Shown in pieces: positions 26,117-37,071 of a stretch of DNA of 64,000 nt. The stretch's first letter is position 1; each line of letters starts with the position of its first letter. The notes under the pieces were generated by a model. The model was not told where the DNA came from, did no database searches, and saw nothing but the letters and a program-made list of their open reading frames with translations. A program made the translations under genes and the position numbers. Origin of the DNA: an uncultured Prevotella sp. (GTDB taxonomy: Bacteria > Bacteroidota > Bacteroidia > Bacteroidales > Bacteroidaceae); assembly GCA_900553465.1 (NCBI GenBank), contig USDT01000006.1:1-64000 (forward strand), given 5' to 3'.

Positions 26117-28633
26117 CTATTGTTGACCGTTGTTTCCTCCGCCCTTCACATCGTCGTTGCTGATGGTACGGGCAGCCTTCTTCACGCTCGCCGTAAGTTT
26201 ACCGATGCGGAAACTTACACTCACTCCGTAACGCATCGGAGAATACTCCGACCAACTGCTCGAGGTGAAGTTGATGCTCTCGAGTGTCGATGATGACCTC
26301 TTCTTGGAGTTGAAGAAATCGTTTGCGAACAGCGATATCGTGAGTCGTTTGTCAATGAACGACTTGTAGATATTCATTCCGTAATTGAAATAACTGCTGC
26401 CTTTGCCCTGGAGAGAGATGTAAGGCGTCTGGCCTGAAACATTTATTCCGATGCGCCAGTCATACGGGAACGTCTGCTGAATACCTGCATAATAGAACAT
26501 CATCCAGCCGTGATTGCTCAGTCCGTTGCCGTCAGACAGATAGTTATAACCGCCGTTCAGGTTGCTGTAAAGGCGCGTATTTGTAGTGATGTTCCAGTTA
26601 ATGTACGCACTGAAGTCGAGGCTTCTGGTCTTTCCAATGTTCTTGTATGTCTGGTACATCACGTCCTTTCCGGTCGGGTTCTGCAGTCCCGGTATCTCAG
26701 TATCGTTAATATATTGCGTCAGACTTTGTATGCTGTTGTTGGTGAACGCATACCGTGTGGAGAAGCTCAGACTCACATTCTGCGTGAAGTTGTTGTACGA
26801 AAGGCTGAACGCATGACTCTTCTCGCTATCCAGGTTAGGGTTTCCCTGACTGATACTTGTCGGATTACTGTCGTCAATGTAAGGATTGAGCGACCATATA
26901 CCCGGACGGTATATGCGCATGTTATAGCCGAGACGGAGATTCGACATATCCGTAATCTTATAACCGACACTAACAGAAGGGATAACGTCGTCGAAGTCTT
27001 TGCGGAAGTCATCTCCGCGTCCAAGCAGGTATTCCACGTCCTGAATGGTATGCTCGTAGCGCAATCCCAGACGGCCGGAAAATCTTTTCAGCTTGATGCC
27101 ATAGCCCACATAGGCAGCCAGAATATCGTTGCGATGTCTGAAATGTGAACTGTAATCGTCCGAGAACACATATTCGTCATCGCTTCCGGCCTGCCTCTGA
27201 TAGCGGTCATCGTTCGATTTATTGTTGCGCAGAATGTATTTCAGACCGGCCTCAACAGTGTGTATTGTGTCGATTGGCGTTGTAAAATCCACCTGGAAAG
27301 TGTTCTCTATCGTATTCTGCTCACCCTTGTTGCGCTGTTCATTCATGCGGTGCAGGAAGTCGAGCCAGCTGTCTTCAGCCGTCATATCGGTATAATAGAA
27401 ACTGCCGTCAGAGCTGTTCGGATTGGAGTTTATTCTGTAAGAGAAAGTCAGCATGCGGTCCTTAACATGGAAAAGACGCTGATAATCCAAACCTCCGTTT
27501 ATGGAAGACCAGCTGCTGTTCGATCTGTTCTGCGAAGTATAACTATATATAGGGTTGCCCGAAAGAGGCGAAGTGGCATTGGTAGTGCTGGTAAAACGGC
27601 TCTTGTTTCCACCTCCATACATACCGAAAGACATGCTTACCAGACGCAGCGTATCTATCTCGTAGCTGGCTTCTATCGAACCGTACTGGAAGTCGTAGTT
27701 GCCCTTTTGCGAGCTGGACGTCTCGACATCGGATGAGTTTTCGTCTATTTCGCCGATACTCTCACGCTTGCTCCAGCTCTTGGTACGCGGCGAACGATTG
27801 GTGTTGCTGTAGTTGTAGTTTGCACTGACAGTGAGTTTTCCGCTCTTCACTGTTCCGAAAAGTCCGCCACCCTGACCGCGGTTATTCACGTTGGCCGACA
27901 TCGTTGCAGTATATCCTACAAGCCCGCTGCCCTCGGTAATGATATTGAGTATTCCGCCCACTCCCTCAGCGTCGTATTTCGGTCCGGGATTTGTTATCAC
28001 CTCCACGCGCTTCACACTGTTTGCCGGAAGACTTTTCAGCACTTCCTTCGGGTTGTTGCTCATCATGTTGTTAGGGCGCCCGTTGACATATACTTTGAAC
28101 GAACTGCTGCCGTTCACCTTTATGTTCTCATCACCGTCAACCGTCACGAGCGGCACCTTACGCAACATTTCAAGCATTGTGTTCGATTTGGAGTCAGGGT
28201 CGTCGGCAATGTTATACTCTATCTTATCAATGTCCGATTTCACCAAAGGCTTCTGCACCACCACCTCAACGCCTTTCAGTTCGTTGGCGGCATCGTGCAC
28301 ATACATTGTTCCGAGGTCCACAGTTTTGCCGTCAGCCGGTGCCTTGAACTCCCTTACAACAGGCTGTCGGCCCATCGATGTGAGCGTAGCTACAAAGTCA
28401 CCGGAGCCTTTGAGACTTATCACAAAGCGTCCGTTCTTATCTGTCACCTGTTTTGCCACTGCTTCGGAAGGAGTCTGTTTGTTTGCCACAGAAACCGTGG
28501 CATACGCTTCTCCATCTTTGGTCAGAGAGTCGAGCAATTCACCTTTCAATTTGAAGGATACGGCACCTGTCTGTGCTGCAATAGTAGAGCTGATGAAAAA
28601 AATCATCATCAGAATACTCAATCTGGTTTTCAT
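26117..28633 (-). CDS. TonB-dependent-receptor-like outer-membrane beta-barrel protein
   Basis: 838 aa. Signal peptide (about 1-20), then a CarboxypepD_reg-like fold (about 28-118, with GRFVISLKGSGDFVATLTSMG), then a plug domain (about 130-230, with SSFKVYVNGRPNNMMSNNP and VEVITNPGPKYDAEGVGGILNI). The rest is a long barrel of the outer-membrane beta-barrel family (OMP_b-brl_3 type). Unlike SusC proteins it lacks a SusD partner here. The substrate is unknown. The C-terminus (DDVKGGGNNGQQ) extends past the last predicted strand. Confidence 0.85.
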   Translation of the reverse strand: MKTRLSILMMIFFISSTIAAQTGAVSFKLKGELLDSLTKDGEAYATVSVANKQTPSEAVAKQVTDKNGRFVISLKGSGDFVATLTSMGRQPVVREFKAPADGKTVDLGTMYVHDAANELKGVEVVVQKPLVKSDIDKIEYNIADDPDSKSNTMLEMLRKVPLVTVDGDENIKVNGSSSFKVYVNGRPNNMMSNNPKEVLKSLPANSVKRVEVITNPGPKYDAEGVGGILNIITEGSGLVGYTATMSANVNNRGQGGGLFGTVKSGKLTVSANYNYSNTNRSPRTKSWSKRESIGEIDENSSDVETSSSQKGNYDFQYGSIEASYEIDTLRLVSMSFGMYGGGNKSRFTSTTNATSPLSGNPIYSYTSQNRSNSSWSSINGGLDYQRLFHVKDRMLTFSYRINSNPNSSDGSFYYTDMTAEDSWLDFLHRMNEQRNKGEQNTIENTFQVDFTTPIDTIHTVEAGLKYILRNNKSNDDRYQRQAGSDDEYVFSDDYSSHFRHRNDILAAYVGYGIKLKRFSGRLGLRYEHTIQDVEYLLGRGDDFRKDFDDVIPSVSVGYKITDMSNLRLGYNMRIYRPGIWSLNPYIDDSNPTSISQGNPNLDSEKSHAFSLSYNNFTQNVSLSFSTRYAFTNNSIQSLTQYINDTEIPGLQNPTGKDVMYQTYKNIGKTRSLDFSAYINWNITTNTRLYSNLNGGYNYLSDGNGLSNHGWMMFYYAGIQQTFPYDWRIGINVSGQTPYISLQGKGSSYFNYGMNIYKSFIDKRLTISLFANDFFNSKKRSSSTLESINFTSSSWSEYSPMRYGVSVSFRIGKLTASVKKAARTISNDDVKGGGNNGQQ

Positions 28634-29056
28634 CTTCTCAATTATTATTGAATATTAAGTTCAGGATATTATTATTTCGCCTTTTGAAAATATATACGCA
28701 CGAAGCAACCGATTATATACTGCGTAATGAATATTTTATTATTTTTTAACAAAAAGGCCGTTATAATCCGGTATGTGCATCATTAATGAAAAACCACATG
28801 CTGCTGTTTGATAAAAAACCGTCGCATAAGACCTTTTCATACAAGGATTGTGTACTCATAACTATCATTTAATAACAAAAACACAATATTTTAATTACAA
28901 TTCACACAAATAATAAACAAAATACAAACAAATCATAACTCCGATATCATAAAGACAATTATTTTGCGCACCAATCCGAAGCTTTTATCACAATTTGTCG
29001 TATTTTTGCATTTGTCTTTAATAAAAAGGTATATAAACAAGCACAAAACAGACAAA
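28634..29056. other. divergent intergenic region
   Basis: AT-rich spacer between the outer-membrane barrel gene (minus) and dapF (plus). A -7 element TATTTTTGC at 29001-29009 probably serves dapF, although no clear TTTG lies at -33. I see no RNA gene, and none of the repeat families of this window. Confidence 0.5.
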
Positions 29057-29899
29057 ATGAAAAAAGCTGTCAGATTCACAAAGATGCAAGGTGCAGGCAA
29101 CGACTACATATACGTTGACAATTCGCTGTACGCAATAGCGAATCCTGAAGAGGCCGCAATAAAACTCAGCGACCGCCACACGGGCATCGGAGGCGACGGC
29201 CTAGTGCTCATCGGAAGGCCATCCGACACCGACGGCGCAGACTTCACCATGCGTATTTTCAATGCCGACGGTTCGGAGGCCATGATGTGTGGCAACGCCT
29301 CGAGGTGCATAGGAAAATATGTGCACGACAAGAATCTGACACAGAAAACCGCAATACGCCTCGCCACACGGTCGGGTGTGAAGACTCTGAAACTTCATCT
29401 TGACGCCGAAGGTAATACCAAAAGCGTGACAGTGGACATGCTTGAGCCTGCACTGTCGTGCCCGGAGCAGTATGACGAGACGTCGTGCGGACACCTGACA
29501 GCGGCACTCCACACATTCTGTGGTACATTCGTGTCGATGGGCAACCCGCATTTCGTGATATTCACCGACGACATCGAGCACACCGACCTCGCAAAATACG
29601 GAAGCCTGCTGGAGCATAACCCCGCATTTCCACAGCGCTGTAACATCGAGTTTGCCCAGGTAATAGAGAAAGACAAAATCAGAACAAGAGTATGGGAGAG
29701 AGGAAGCGGCATCACAATGGCCTGCGGTACAGGAGCCTGTGCCACAGCCGTGGCTGCCGCTGTCACAGGCCGGGCCGGACGCCACAGCACAATAGTGATG
29801 GACGGCGGTGAGCTCGACATCTTGTGGGAGGAAGCCGACAACCACGTATATCTCACCGGTGGAGCCGAATTTGTGTTCGACGGCGAGGTGTACCTTTAA
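29057..29899 (+). CDS. dapF: diaminopimelate epimerase
   Basis: 280 aa from the ATG at 29057; an upstream ATG would add a non-homologous 31-residue extension. It interconverts LL- and meso-diaminopimelate for lysine and peptidoglycan. The two-base cysteine pair is present: C78 in MMCGNASRC and C223 in MACGTGACA. The N-terminal [13 protein letters not shown] signature is intact. The next gene, dapL, makes its substrate LL-DAP; the two are 31 nt apart and surely form one operon. Confidence 0.96.
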   Translation: MKKAVRFTKMQGAGNDYIYVDNSLYAIANPEEAAIKLSDRHTGIGGDGLVLIGRPSDTDGADFTMRIFNADGSEAMMCGNASRCIGKYVHDKNLTQKTAIRLATRSGVKTLKLHLDAEGNTKSVTVDMLEPALSCPEQYDETSCGHLTAALHTFCGTFVSMGNPHFVIFTDDIEHTDLAKYGSLLEHNPAFPQRCNIEFAQVIEKDKIRTRVWERGSGITMACGTGACATAVAAAVTGRAGRHSTIVMDGGELDILWEEADNHVYLTGGAEFVFDGEVYL

Positions 29900-29930
29900 T
29901 CATTCCGACAAACAAAAACATTATACGTAT

Positions 29931-31166
29931 ATGGCATTAGTAAACGAACATTATCTGAAACTGTCCGACAACTATCTCTTTGAAGACATAGCCAAGAAAG
30001 TGAACGCCTTCAAGCTGTCACATCCCAAGACAAGAGTGATAAGCCTGGGCATAGGCGACGTGACACAGCCGCTGTGCCCTGCAGTGATAGAAGCCATGCA
30101 TAAGGCCGTTGACGAAATGGCATCCACCGCCACATTCAGAGGCTACGGTCCCGAACGCGGATACGACTTTCTGCGCGAGGCAATCGTGAAGAACGACTTT
30201 CTTCCGCGCGGAGTGCGTCTCGACACCGATGAGATTTTCGTGAACGACGGTGCCAAGAGCGACACCGGAAACATAGGTGAGATTGTGAGATGGGACAACA
30301 GCATAGGCGTGACCGACCCGATCTATCCCGTATACATCGACTCCAACGTGATGTGCGGACGCGCCGGAACACTCTCCGACGGCCGTTGGAGCAACGTTAA
30401 CTACATGCCATGCACAGCCGAGAACAACTTCATCCCGCAGATACCAGACCATCGTGTCGACATGATATATCTCTGTTATCCAAACAATCCCACGGGCACG
30501 GTGCTCTCCAAGGACGAACTGCGCCGCTGGGTGGACTACGCACTGGAGAACGACACGCTACTGCTCTTCGACGCTGCATATGAAGCCTACATACAGGACG
30601 ACGACATTCCGCACTCCATCTACGAGATAAAGGGAGCACGCAAGGTGGCCATAGAGTTCCGCAGCTACTCAAAGACAGCCGGATTCACCGGCGTGCGCTG
30701 CGGCTACACCGTCATCCCGAAGGAGCTCACAGCAGCCACACTCGACAACAAAGAGCGCATAGAACTCAACCATCTGTGGAACCGACGCCAGAGCACCAAG
30801 TTCAACGGAACGAGCTACATCAGCCAGAGAGCGGCCGAAGCCATATACACCGCCGAAGGCAAGAAGCAGATAAGACAGACCATAGCCTACTATATGGACA
30901 ACGCGTCCTACATGCTCAACGCACTCAAGAACGCCGGAATGGAGGTCTACGGAGGCCGCAACGCTCCATACATATGGATGAAGACTCCCAACAACACGCC
31001 TAGCCGCAAGTTCTTCGAGCAGATGCTCTACGCCACAGGAGTGGTGTGCACGCCGGGTGCAGGCTTCGGACCGAGCGGCGAGGGATACGTCAGACTCACC
31101 GCCTTCGGCCGCAGCGAGGACTGCCACGAGGCCATGGAGCGCATCACCGCATGGGCCGGCCGCTGA
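29931..31166 (+). CDS. dapL: LL-diaminopimelate aminotransferase
   Basis: 411 aa from the ATG at 29931, full length for DapL. This PLP enzyme (fold type I) converts tetrahydrodipicolinate directly to LL-DAP, bypassing the succinylase route. The family start [20 protein letters not shown], the YPNNPTGT motif and the PLP lysine K248 in [15 protein letters not shown] are all present. It pairs with dapF immediately upstream. Confidence 0.96.
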   Translation: MALVNEHYLKLSDNYLFEDIAKKVNAFKLSHPKTRVISLGIGDVTQPLCPAVIEAMHKAVDEMASTATFRGYGPERGYDFLREAIVKNDFLPRGVRLDTDEIFVNDGAKSDTGNIGEIVRWDNSIGVTDPIYPVYIDSNVMCGRAGTLSDGRWSNVNYMPCTAENNFIPQIPDHRVDMIYLCYPNNPTGTVLSKDELRRWVDYALENDTLLLFDAAYEAYIQDDDIPHSIYEIKGARKVAIEFRSYSKTAGFTGVRCGYTVIPKELTAATLDNKERIELNHLWNRRQSTKFNGTSYISQRAAEAIYTAEGKKQIRQTIAYYMDNASYMLNALKNAGMEVYGGRNAPYIWMKTPNNTPSRKFFEQMLYATGVVCTPGAGFGPSGEGYVRLTAFGRSEDCHEAMERITAWAGR

Positions 31167-31383
31167 CCGCATCACCCTTTCACACGGCCCGCACATCCTG
31201 TGCCGCGGGCCTCAACACACGTGCCGCACAATCTTTTTGCCTATAAGAGTGGACAAAGTATGACGGTTTTTTGATAAAAAAAACTTAACTTTGCACCGCA
31301 ATACATGCAAAGGCATATAATGCCTGACGCAGGACATGCAGAGCAAAAGCAACAACAAACCCAAAAATAACACTCTTAAAACA

Positions 31384-33573
31384 ATGGCAAACTTAAGATT
31401 TGAGGTTGTGGCCGAGGCTTTCAAGAAGAAACCACAGGAAGTCGTCACACCGGCCGAACGTCCGTCGGAGTATTTCGGAAAATACGTGTTCAACCGCGCC
31501 AAGATGTACAAATACCTGCCGCGCGACGTTTATGAACAGCTCGTTGATGTAATGGACAACGGCACACGACTCGACCGTTCCATTGCCGACGCCGTGGCCA
31601 AAGGCATGAAACAATGGGCCGTGGAAAACGGAGTGACACACTACACACACTGGTTCCAGCCGCTCACGGAAGGCACAGCCGAGAAACACGACGCCTTCAT
31701 CGAGCACGACGGCAAAGGCGGAATGATAGAAGAATTCTCCGGCAAGCTGCTCATGCAGCAGGAACCTGACGCCAGTTCTTTCCCGAGCGGAGGAATACGC
31801 AACACCTTCGAAGCGCGAGGCTATTCGGCATGGGACCCGACCTCGCCCGTATTCATCATCGACGACACGCTCTGCATTCCCACAATCTTCATCTCATACA
31901 CAGGCGAGGCCCTCGACTACAAGGCTCCGCTGCTGCGCGCACTCCATGCCGTAGGCACGGCAGCACTGTCTGTCAGCCAGTATTTCTATCCCGACGTGCG
32001 CAAGGTGTCGTGCAATCTGGGATGGGAGCAGGAGTATTTCCTCGTTGACGAAGGACTCTACTCCACACGCCCCGACCTGCTGCTCACAGGCCGCACACTC
32101 ATGGGCCACGACTCTGCAAAGAACCAGCAGATGGACGACCACTACTTCGGAACAATTCCGGAACGCGTGCAGGCCTTCATGAAAGATCTCGAAATACAAG
32201 CCCTCGAACTCGGCATACCGTGCAAGACACGCCACAACGAGGTGGCGCCAAACCAGTTTGAGCTGGCCCCGATATACGAGGAGTGCAATCTGGCAGTGGA
32301 CCACAACATGCTGCTCATGTCGCTTATGAAGAAGGTGGCACGCCGTCACAGCTTCAGAGTGCTGCTCCACGAGAAGCCGTACGCAGGCATCAACGGTTCG
32401 GGCAAGCACAACAACTGGAGCCTCACCACGGACACGGGCATACTGCTCCACGCACCCGGCAAGACACCTGAGGACAACCTGCGCTTCGTGGTGTTCATCG
32501 TCGAGACGCTCATGGCCGTATACAAGCACAACGGACTGCTCAAGGCCAGCATCATGAGCGCCACCAATGCCCACCGTCTGGGCGCCAACGAGGCTCCGCC
32601 AGCCATCATATCATCCTTCCTCGGCCACCAGCTCAGCCATCTGCTCGAGCACATAGAGCACGCCGACAAGGAGACTCTCTTCAACGTGGCAGGCAAACAG
32701 GGACTGAAACTCGACATACCTGAGATTCCGGAACTGCTCATCGACAACACCGACCGCAACCGTACATCACCGTTCGCATTCACCGGCAACCGCTTCGAAT
32801 TCCGCGCCGTAGGCTCTGAGGCCAACTGTGCAAGCGCCATGATTGTGCTCAACTCGGCAGTGGCCGAAGCGCTCAACAACTTCAAGCAGCGCGTGGACGA
32901 GCTCATAGCCAAGGGTGAGGACAAGATGAGTGCCATCATCGACGTGGTGAGAGCCGACGTGAAGACATGCAAACCTATCATATTCGAAGGCAACGGCTAC
33001 TCCGACGAGTGGAAAGAAGAAGCCGCACAGCGCGGACTCGACTGCGAGACTTCGTGTCCGGTTGTATTCGACCGCTACCTCGACGAGGACAGCATCAGCA
33101 TGTTCGAGAATCTCAACGTGATGAAGCGCAAGGAGCTTGAGGCACGCAACGAAGTGAAATGGGAGACCTACACCAAGCGCATACAGATTGAGGCGAGAGT
33201 GATGGGCGACCTCACCATGAACCATATCATACCTGTGTGCACGCACTATCAGAGCCAGCTGGCAAAGAACGTGCAGAGCATGTACGACATATTCCCTGCC
33301 AACAAGGCCGACGAACTGACATCGCGCAACAAGAAGATAATAGAGGAAATAGCACAGCGCACACAGATAATAGAGACCGGCGTGGAAGAACTCGTAGAGG
33401 CACGCAAGGTGGCAAACAGGATAGAGAGCTGCCGCGAGAAGGCCATTGCCTATCACGACACCGTGGCTCCGAAACTCGAATCAATACGCCACCACATCGA
33501 CAAGCTCGAGCTCATCGTATCTGACGAACTGTGGACTCTGCCGAAATATCGCGAGCTGCTGTTCATCAAATAA
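31384..33573 (+). CDS. glnN: glutamine synthetase type III
   Basis: 729 aa from the ATG at 31384; the earlier ATG at 31336 adds 16 residues of polar leader. It is the large GSIII form typical of Bacteroidetes, which makes glutamine from glutamate, ammonia and ATP. Visible signatures are the GSIII-specific FNRAKM and HWFQPLTEGTAEKHDAFIE, the catalytic-domain segment NEVAPNQFELAPIYEE, and LLHEKPYAGINGSGKHNNWS. A -7 element TAACTTTGC lies at 31286-31294, and a strong terminator follows. No PII gene is adjacent. Confidence 0.96.
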   Translation: MANLRFEVVAEAFKKKPQEVVTPAERPSEYFGKYVFNRAKMYKYLPRDVYEQLVDVMDNGTRLDRSIADAVAKGMKQWAVENGVTHYTHWFQPLTEGTAEKHDAFIEHDGKGGMIEEFSGKLLMQQEPDASSFPSGGIRNTFEARGYSAWDPTSPVFIIDDTLCIPTIFISYTGEALDYKAPLLRALHAVGTAALSVSQYFYPDVRKVSCNLGWEQEYFLVDEGLYSTRPDLLLTGRTLMGHDSAKNQQMDDHYFGTIPERVQAFMKDLEIQALELGIPCKTRHNEVAPNQFELAPIYEECNLAVDHNMLLMSLMKKVARRHSFRVLLHEKPYAGINGSGKHNNWSLTTDTGILLHAPGKTPEDNLRFVVFIVETLMAVYKHNGLLKASIMSATNAHRLGANEAPPAIISSFLGHQLSHLLEHIEHADKETLFNVAGKQGLKLDIPEIPELLIDNTDRNRTSPFAFTGNRFEFRAVGSEANCASAMIVLNSAVAEALNNFKQRVDELIAKGEDKMSAIIDVVRADVKTCKPIIFEGNGYSDEWKEEAAQRGLDCETSCPVVFDRYLDEDSISMFENLNVMKRKELEARNEVKWETYTKRIQIEARVMGDLTMNHIIPVCTHYQSQLAKNVQSMYDIFPANKADELTSRNKKIIEEIAQRTQIIETGVEELVEARKVANRIESCREKAIAYHDTVAPKLESIRHHIDKLELIVSDELWTLPKYRELLFIK

Positions 33574-33603
33574 TCTCTGACTGAATAAGAATATCATACA
33601 CCC

Positions 33604-33646
33604 GACGCTTTCCGCGGCCGTAAAAAGCCGTGGAGAGCGTCTTTTT
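33604..33646 (+). terminator. intrinsic terminator after glnN
   Basis: GACGCTTTCCGCGGC pairs with GCCGTGGAGAGCGTC (about 14 bp with G-T pairs), followed by TTTTT. Confidence 0.85.
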
Positions 33647-33733
33647 CATGTCCGCATGCCACACTGCGGGAAGCATGGAATACGCATCTTCACGAACCGT
33701 CGCACCACCGTCAGGAAGGCTTTACCGTAAGAA

Positions 33734-34179
33734 TGAATATTTATGCAAAACCCCGAGGCTGATGAATATTTATGCAACGTCAACTTCACGAGAATCTAAT
33801 ATTTGCGGGCAACAGCTCCTTCGGTCGCGTACAGCCAATTCTCAGAGACTTTACGTAACTCTTTATCAATCAGAGCTATACGTCTTTTCGTCATTCAATT
33901 AAGATTTTCCGGCTGTGCGAAAGAGTCTGTTTCGGCACTCAATAGAGCCCGTATCAGGGCCTGATATCGCATATATCGGCATGCAAATAGAACTGTTTCA
34001 TAAGCTGATAAAGCCTTTATTGCAAACCGACGTTCAAAAATAGGGATCGCAGACCAGAATTTCCCGACCCATGAAAATGCGGAAGAGCCTTTCCGGTTCG
34101 CGTATTAACATTTATTCACTTCTATTTTACGAAAAATTTTTGTCAAAAAAAAGTCAAGCCGGAATTGTATATTTATGCA
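33734..34179 (+). repeat. composite intergenic element, copy 4 (complete)
   Basis: ARG-like TGAATATTTATGCA occurs twice, at 33734-33747 and 33763-33776 (29 bp apart). It is followed by CGTCAACTTCACGAG, a half-site TAATATTTGCGGGC and a CGCG block at 33826. Five dyads start at 33930, 33952, 33974, 33996 and 34018, exactly 22 bp apart (for example TATCAGGGCCTGATA at 33952). Then GAAAAATTTTTGTCAAAA (TGTC at 34141, +211) and a third site TGTATATTTATGCA at 34166 (+236). This is the clearest copy. Confidence 0.8.
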
Positions 34180-34235
34180 GTTCAAGACAATTTTACGCCA
34201 CTTTGGCACACGCCCGATAAAAACTCAGGCGACAA

Positions 34236-34268
34236 TTTGCCGTTGTTCCGACGAATTTATATATTTGC
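34236..34268 (+). promoter_or_regulatory. promoter of the HAD phosphatase gene
   Basis: TTTG (34236-34239), 20-bp spacer, TATATTTGC (34260-34268). Predicted start about 34275, leaving a leader of about 54 nt. Confidence 0.75.
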
Positions 34269-34328
34269 ATAATCATAACCACATGGTTATCAGTTATTCA
34301 TAGAAACACAATCCACAACCATACACAC

Positions 34329-34952
34329 ATGGCACAGATAAAGAACATCGTATTCGACTTCGGAGGCGTGCTTGTCGACTGGAACAGCCGCTACTACTAC
34401 CGCAGCTACTTCAACGACGACGAGCGCATGGAGTATTTCCTCGCCAACATATGCACCGACGCATGGAACCTTGAGAACGACCGCGGACGCACCTACGCCG
34501 AGGGCGTGGCACAGCTTGCGGCACTCCACCCCGAGTTTCGCGAGGCCATAGAGATGTTTCCCGTGCACTGGGGCGAGATGCTCCGTTGCGAAAAGCCCGA
34601 GAGCGTGGCCCTGCTGCGCAGTCTGAAGGACGAGGGCTACCATCTGTACGGACTCACCAACTGGTCGGCGGAGAACATACACGTGGCCTTTGAGCGCTTC
34701 GACTTCCTCTCGCTTCTCGAAGGCACTGTGGTATCGGGCATTGAGAAAGAAGTGAAACCCGAACCGCAGATATACCGCATACTGCTCGACCGCTACTCGC
34801 TGAAGCCGGAAGAGTCGGTGTTCATCGACGACAAGGAGGCCAACGTGGCAACGGCCCGCGAGCTGGGAATGCACGGCATAGTGTTCACAAGTGCCGACGA
34901 CACACGCCGGCAGCTCGACGTTCTCACTGGCACCGCATCATCAGACCGCTGA
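34329..34952 (+). CDS. HAD-superfamily phosphatase (YihX-like)
   Basis: 207 aa, HAD subfamily IA. Motif I is D10-F-G-G-V-L-V-D, with the second Asp replaced by Gly as in YihX-like sugar phosphatases. Motif II is the LTNWS serine/threonine region, motif III is a lysine near VSGIEKEVKPEPQIY, and motif IV is FIDDKEANVATA. The helical cap is small. It likely dephosphorylates a small sugar phosphate, but the substrate is not deducible. It is followed after 204 nt by the phosphoethanolamine-transferase-like gene, which has its own -7 element. Confidence 0.85.
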   Translation: MAQIKNIVFDFGGVLVDWNSRYYYRSYFNDDERMEYFLANICTDAWNLENDRGRTYAEGVAQLAALHPEFREAIEMFPVHWGEMLRCEKPESVALLRSLKDEGYHLYGLTNWSAENIHVAFERFDFLSLLEGTVVSGIEKEVKPEPQIYRILLDRYSLKPEESVFIDDKEANVATARELGMHGIVFTSADDTRRQLDVLTGTASSDR

Positions 34953-35156
34953 CAGCAGCCCCACTCCACACGCCGCAACCGCCACAACGGCTGCGGCACA
35001 TCCCATGACACACATGCCGCACCGACCTGCGCAAAGCCCGCACCGGGACACACCGCCGGCGGCATACAGACCACTCACCGGCAAAAAGGATAATCGCAGA
35101 AACCTTTATTTCCGTATTTCGCAATTTTGATGTAACTTTGCCAAAAATTCTATAAC

Positions 35157-37001
35157 ATGCAGAAAGTTGTGAAAGCACTGTGCGACGCGCTGTCACTGGC
35201 TGTCAGACCGATAAGCGCCAACGCGTCATTCTTCTTTTTCATGTATGCACTCGGATGCGTAAGCTCATGGGCAGTGCTGCCCGACAGCCGCGGTGCGAAG
35301 GTTTACGACAATCTTTATCTCGAACTGTTGCTCGACACCTATGTGGTGTGCATCGTGCTCGCGTTGCTGCCGCTTGTCGTCAGACGATGGGCCAGAGGCA
35401 TACTCTATGCGGTGCTTTATACCACGTCGCTCGTCGACGTCTACTGCTTCGTGAAGTTCCAGTCCACGCTCACGCCCTCCATGCTCATGCTCGTAGGCGA
35501 GACCGATCCGCGCGAGGCAGGCGAGTTTCTGCGCTCATGCGTCTCGCCGGGAGTCATCACAAGCAGCGTGGGATGGGTGCTCATGCTCATCATCGTGCAC
35601 GTGCTCACGGCTCTGCGGCTGAAGTTTCCGCACATCATACCCCACCGTCTGGAGCAACGTCTCTGCAATGCTGGCCGGGCTGTGGCTGCGTTCGCATCCC
35701 GAACAGCGACAAAGGCTGTGGCCGGACTGGTCATTATAATAATGGTGATATGGGCAGCCGACGTGTCGGCCGACAACAAGCAGGCCACATGGAAACTCAT
35801 GAGCGGCACCAACATTGGCGAGGTGGAGCACACGCTCACCGAGAAAGACCACGCCCAGCTCTATCTGCCGGCCTACCGTCTGATGTTCAGCGTGTATGCA
35901 AACTCGCTTGCTGCAAAGCAGATAGACAAGCTCATAGCTGGAATAGATGACGTGAAGGTGGACAGCTGCTCATACAGCAGTCCGACCATTGTGCTCATCA
36001 TAGGCGAGAGCTACAGCCGCCACCACTCCGCAATGTACGGCTACACCATGCCCACAACACCGCGGCAGCAGAAGCTCGAACGCCAGGGGCGGCTCGTGAA
36101 ATTCACCGATGTGGTGTCGCCCCACAACCTTACGAGCTTCGTGTTCAAGAGCATTTTCTCCACACGCGTTGAGGGACAGAAGGGCGAATGGTGCGACTAT
36201 CCGTTGTTCACCGAGGTGTTCCGCAAGGCTGGTTACCACGTGACGTTCCTCACCAATCAGTTCCTGCCCAAGGCACGCGAGGCCGTTTATGACTTCAGCG
36301 GCGGATTCTTCCTCAACAACCCGACACTCAGCGCCGCACAGTTCGACACGCGCAACGACAGGTTGCACACCTACGACGAAGGCCTGCTCGAGGATTATGA
36401 CGAGCTGAAAGGACAGGGAGGAGACAACAATCTCATTATATTCCATCTCATAGGACAGCACGTGAGCTACCGCCAGCGCAGTCCGAAGGACCGCAAACAC
36501 TTCAAGGGCGACGACTACACCGAGCTGAAACCCAACCTCAACGCAAGGGAACGGCGCATCCTGGCCGACTATGACAACGCCGTATTATACAACGATTCGG
36601 TGGTTGACAGGATTGTGGACAGATTCGCACACGAGGATGCCATCGTCATCTACATGCCTGATCACGGCGAGGAATGTTACGAAGGCGACATGCACTTCTT
36701 CTGCCGCATGCACTCGGCGGAGATAGATGCGCGTCTGGCCCACGCCGAATTTGACATACCGTTCTGGATATGGTGCTCGCCCAAATACGCACGCCGCCGG
36801 CCGGAGGTGCTCAAGGCGATGGTGGAGGCACGCAGACGCCGCTTCATGACCGACGCCGTGCCGCATCTGCTCATGGGGCTGGCGGGCATTTCGGCTCCGT
36901 GCTACGAACCGAAGTACGACCTTCTTTCGCCCGACTATGACGAGACAAGGCCGCGACTGCTCAAGGGCACTACCGACTACGACAAGCTCGAAGGAATATG
37001 A
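35157..37001 (+). CDS. phosphoethanolamine transferase-like (EptA/sulfatase fold)
   Basis: 614 aa. About five N-terminal membrane segments (residues about 25-215) are followed by a periplasmic alkaline-phosphatase-fold domain (about 275-600). Hallmarks: VLIIGESYSRHHSAMYGYTMP (metal-binding Glu plus the YGY motif, about 277-297), nucleophile T326 in SPHNLTSFVFKS, and the metal site YMPDHGEECYE with a later His-rich FFCRMHS. Such enzymes move phosphoethanolamine from phosphatidylethanolamine to lipid A or glycans. A -7 TAACTTTGC lies at 35133-35141. Two acyltransferases follow, consistent with envelope glycolipid modification. Confidence 0.85.
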   Translation: MQKVVKALCDALSLAVRPISANASFFFFMYALGCVSSWAVLPDSRGAKVYDNLYLELLLDTYVVCIVLALLPLVVRRWARGILYAVLYTTSLVDVYCFVKFQSTLTPSMLMLVGETDPREAGEFLRSCVSPGVITSSVGWVLMLIIVHVLTALRLKFPHIIPHRLEQRLCNAGRAVAAFASRTATKAVAGLVIIIMVIWAADVSADNKQATWKLMSGTNIGEVEHTLTEKDHAQLYLPAYRLMFSVYANSLAAKQIDKLIAGIDDVKVDSCSYSSPTIVLIIGESYSRHHSAMYGYTMPTTPRQQKLERQGRLVKFTDVVSPHNLTSFVFKSIFSTRVEGQKGEWCDYPLFTEVFRKAGYHVTFLTNQFLPKAREAVYDFSGGFFLNNPTLSAAQFDTRNDRLHTYDEGLLEDYDELKGQGGDNNLIIFHLIGQHVSYRQRSPKDRKHFKGDDYTELKPNLNARERRILADYDNAVLYNDSVVDRIVDRFAHEDAIVIYMPDHGEECYEGDMHFFCRMHSAEIDARLAHAEFDIPFWIWCSPKYARRRPEVLKAMVEARRRRFMTDAVPHLLMGLAGISAPCYEPKYDLLSPDYDETRPRLLKGTTDYDKLEGI

Positions 37002-37071
37002 AAAGACCGCTGTGGCGTGCCGCCGATGACAACGCGACACACTAACACGCACATATAACAACACACCGAAT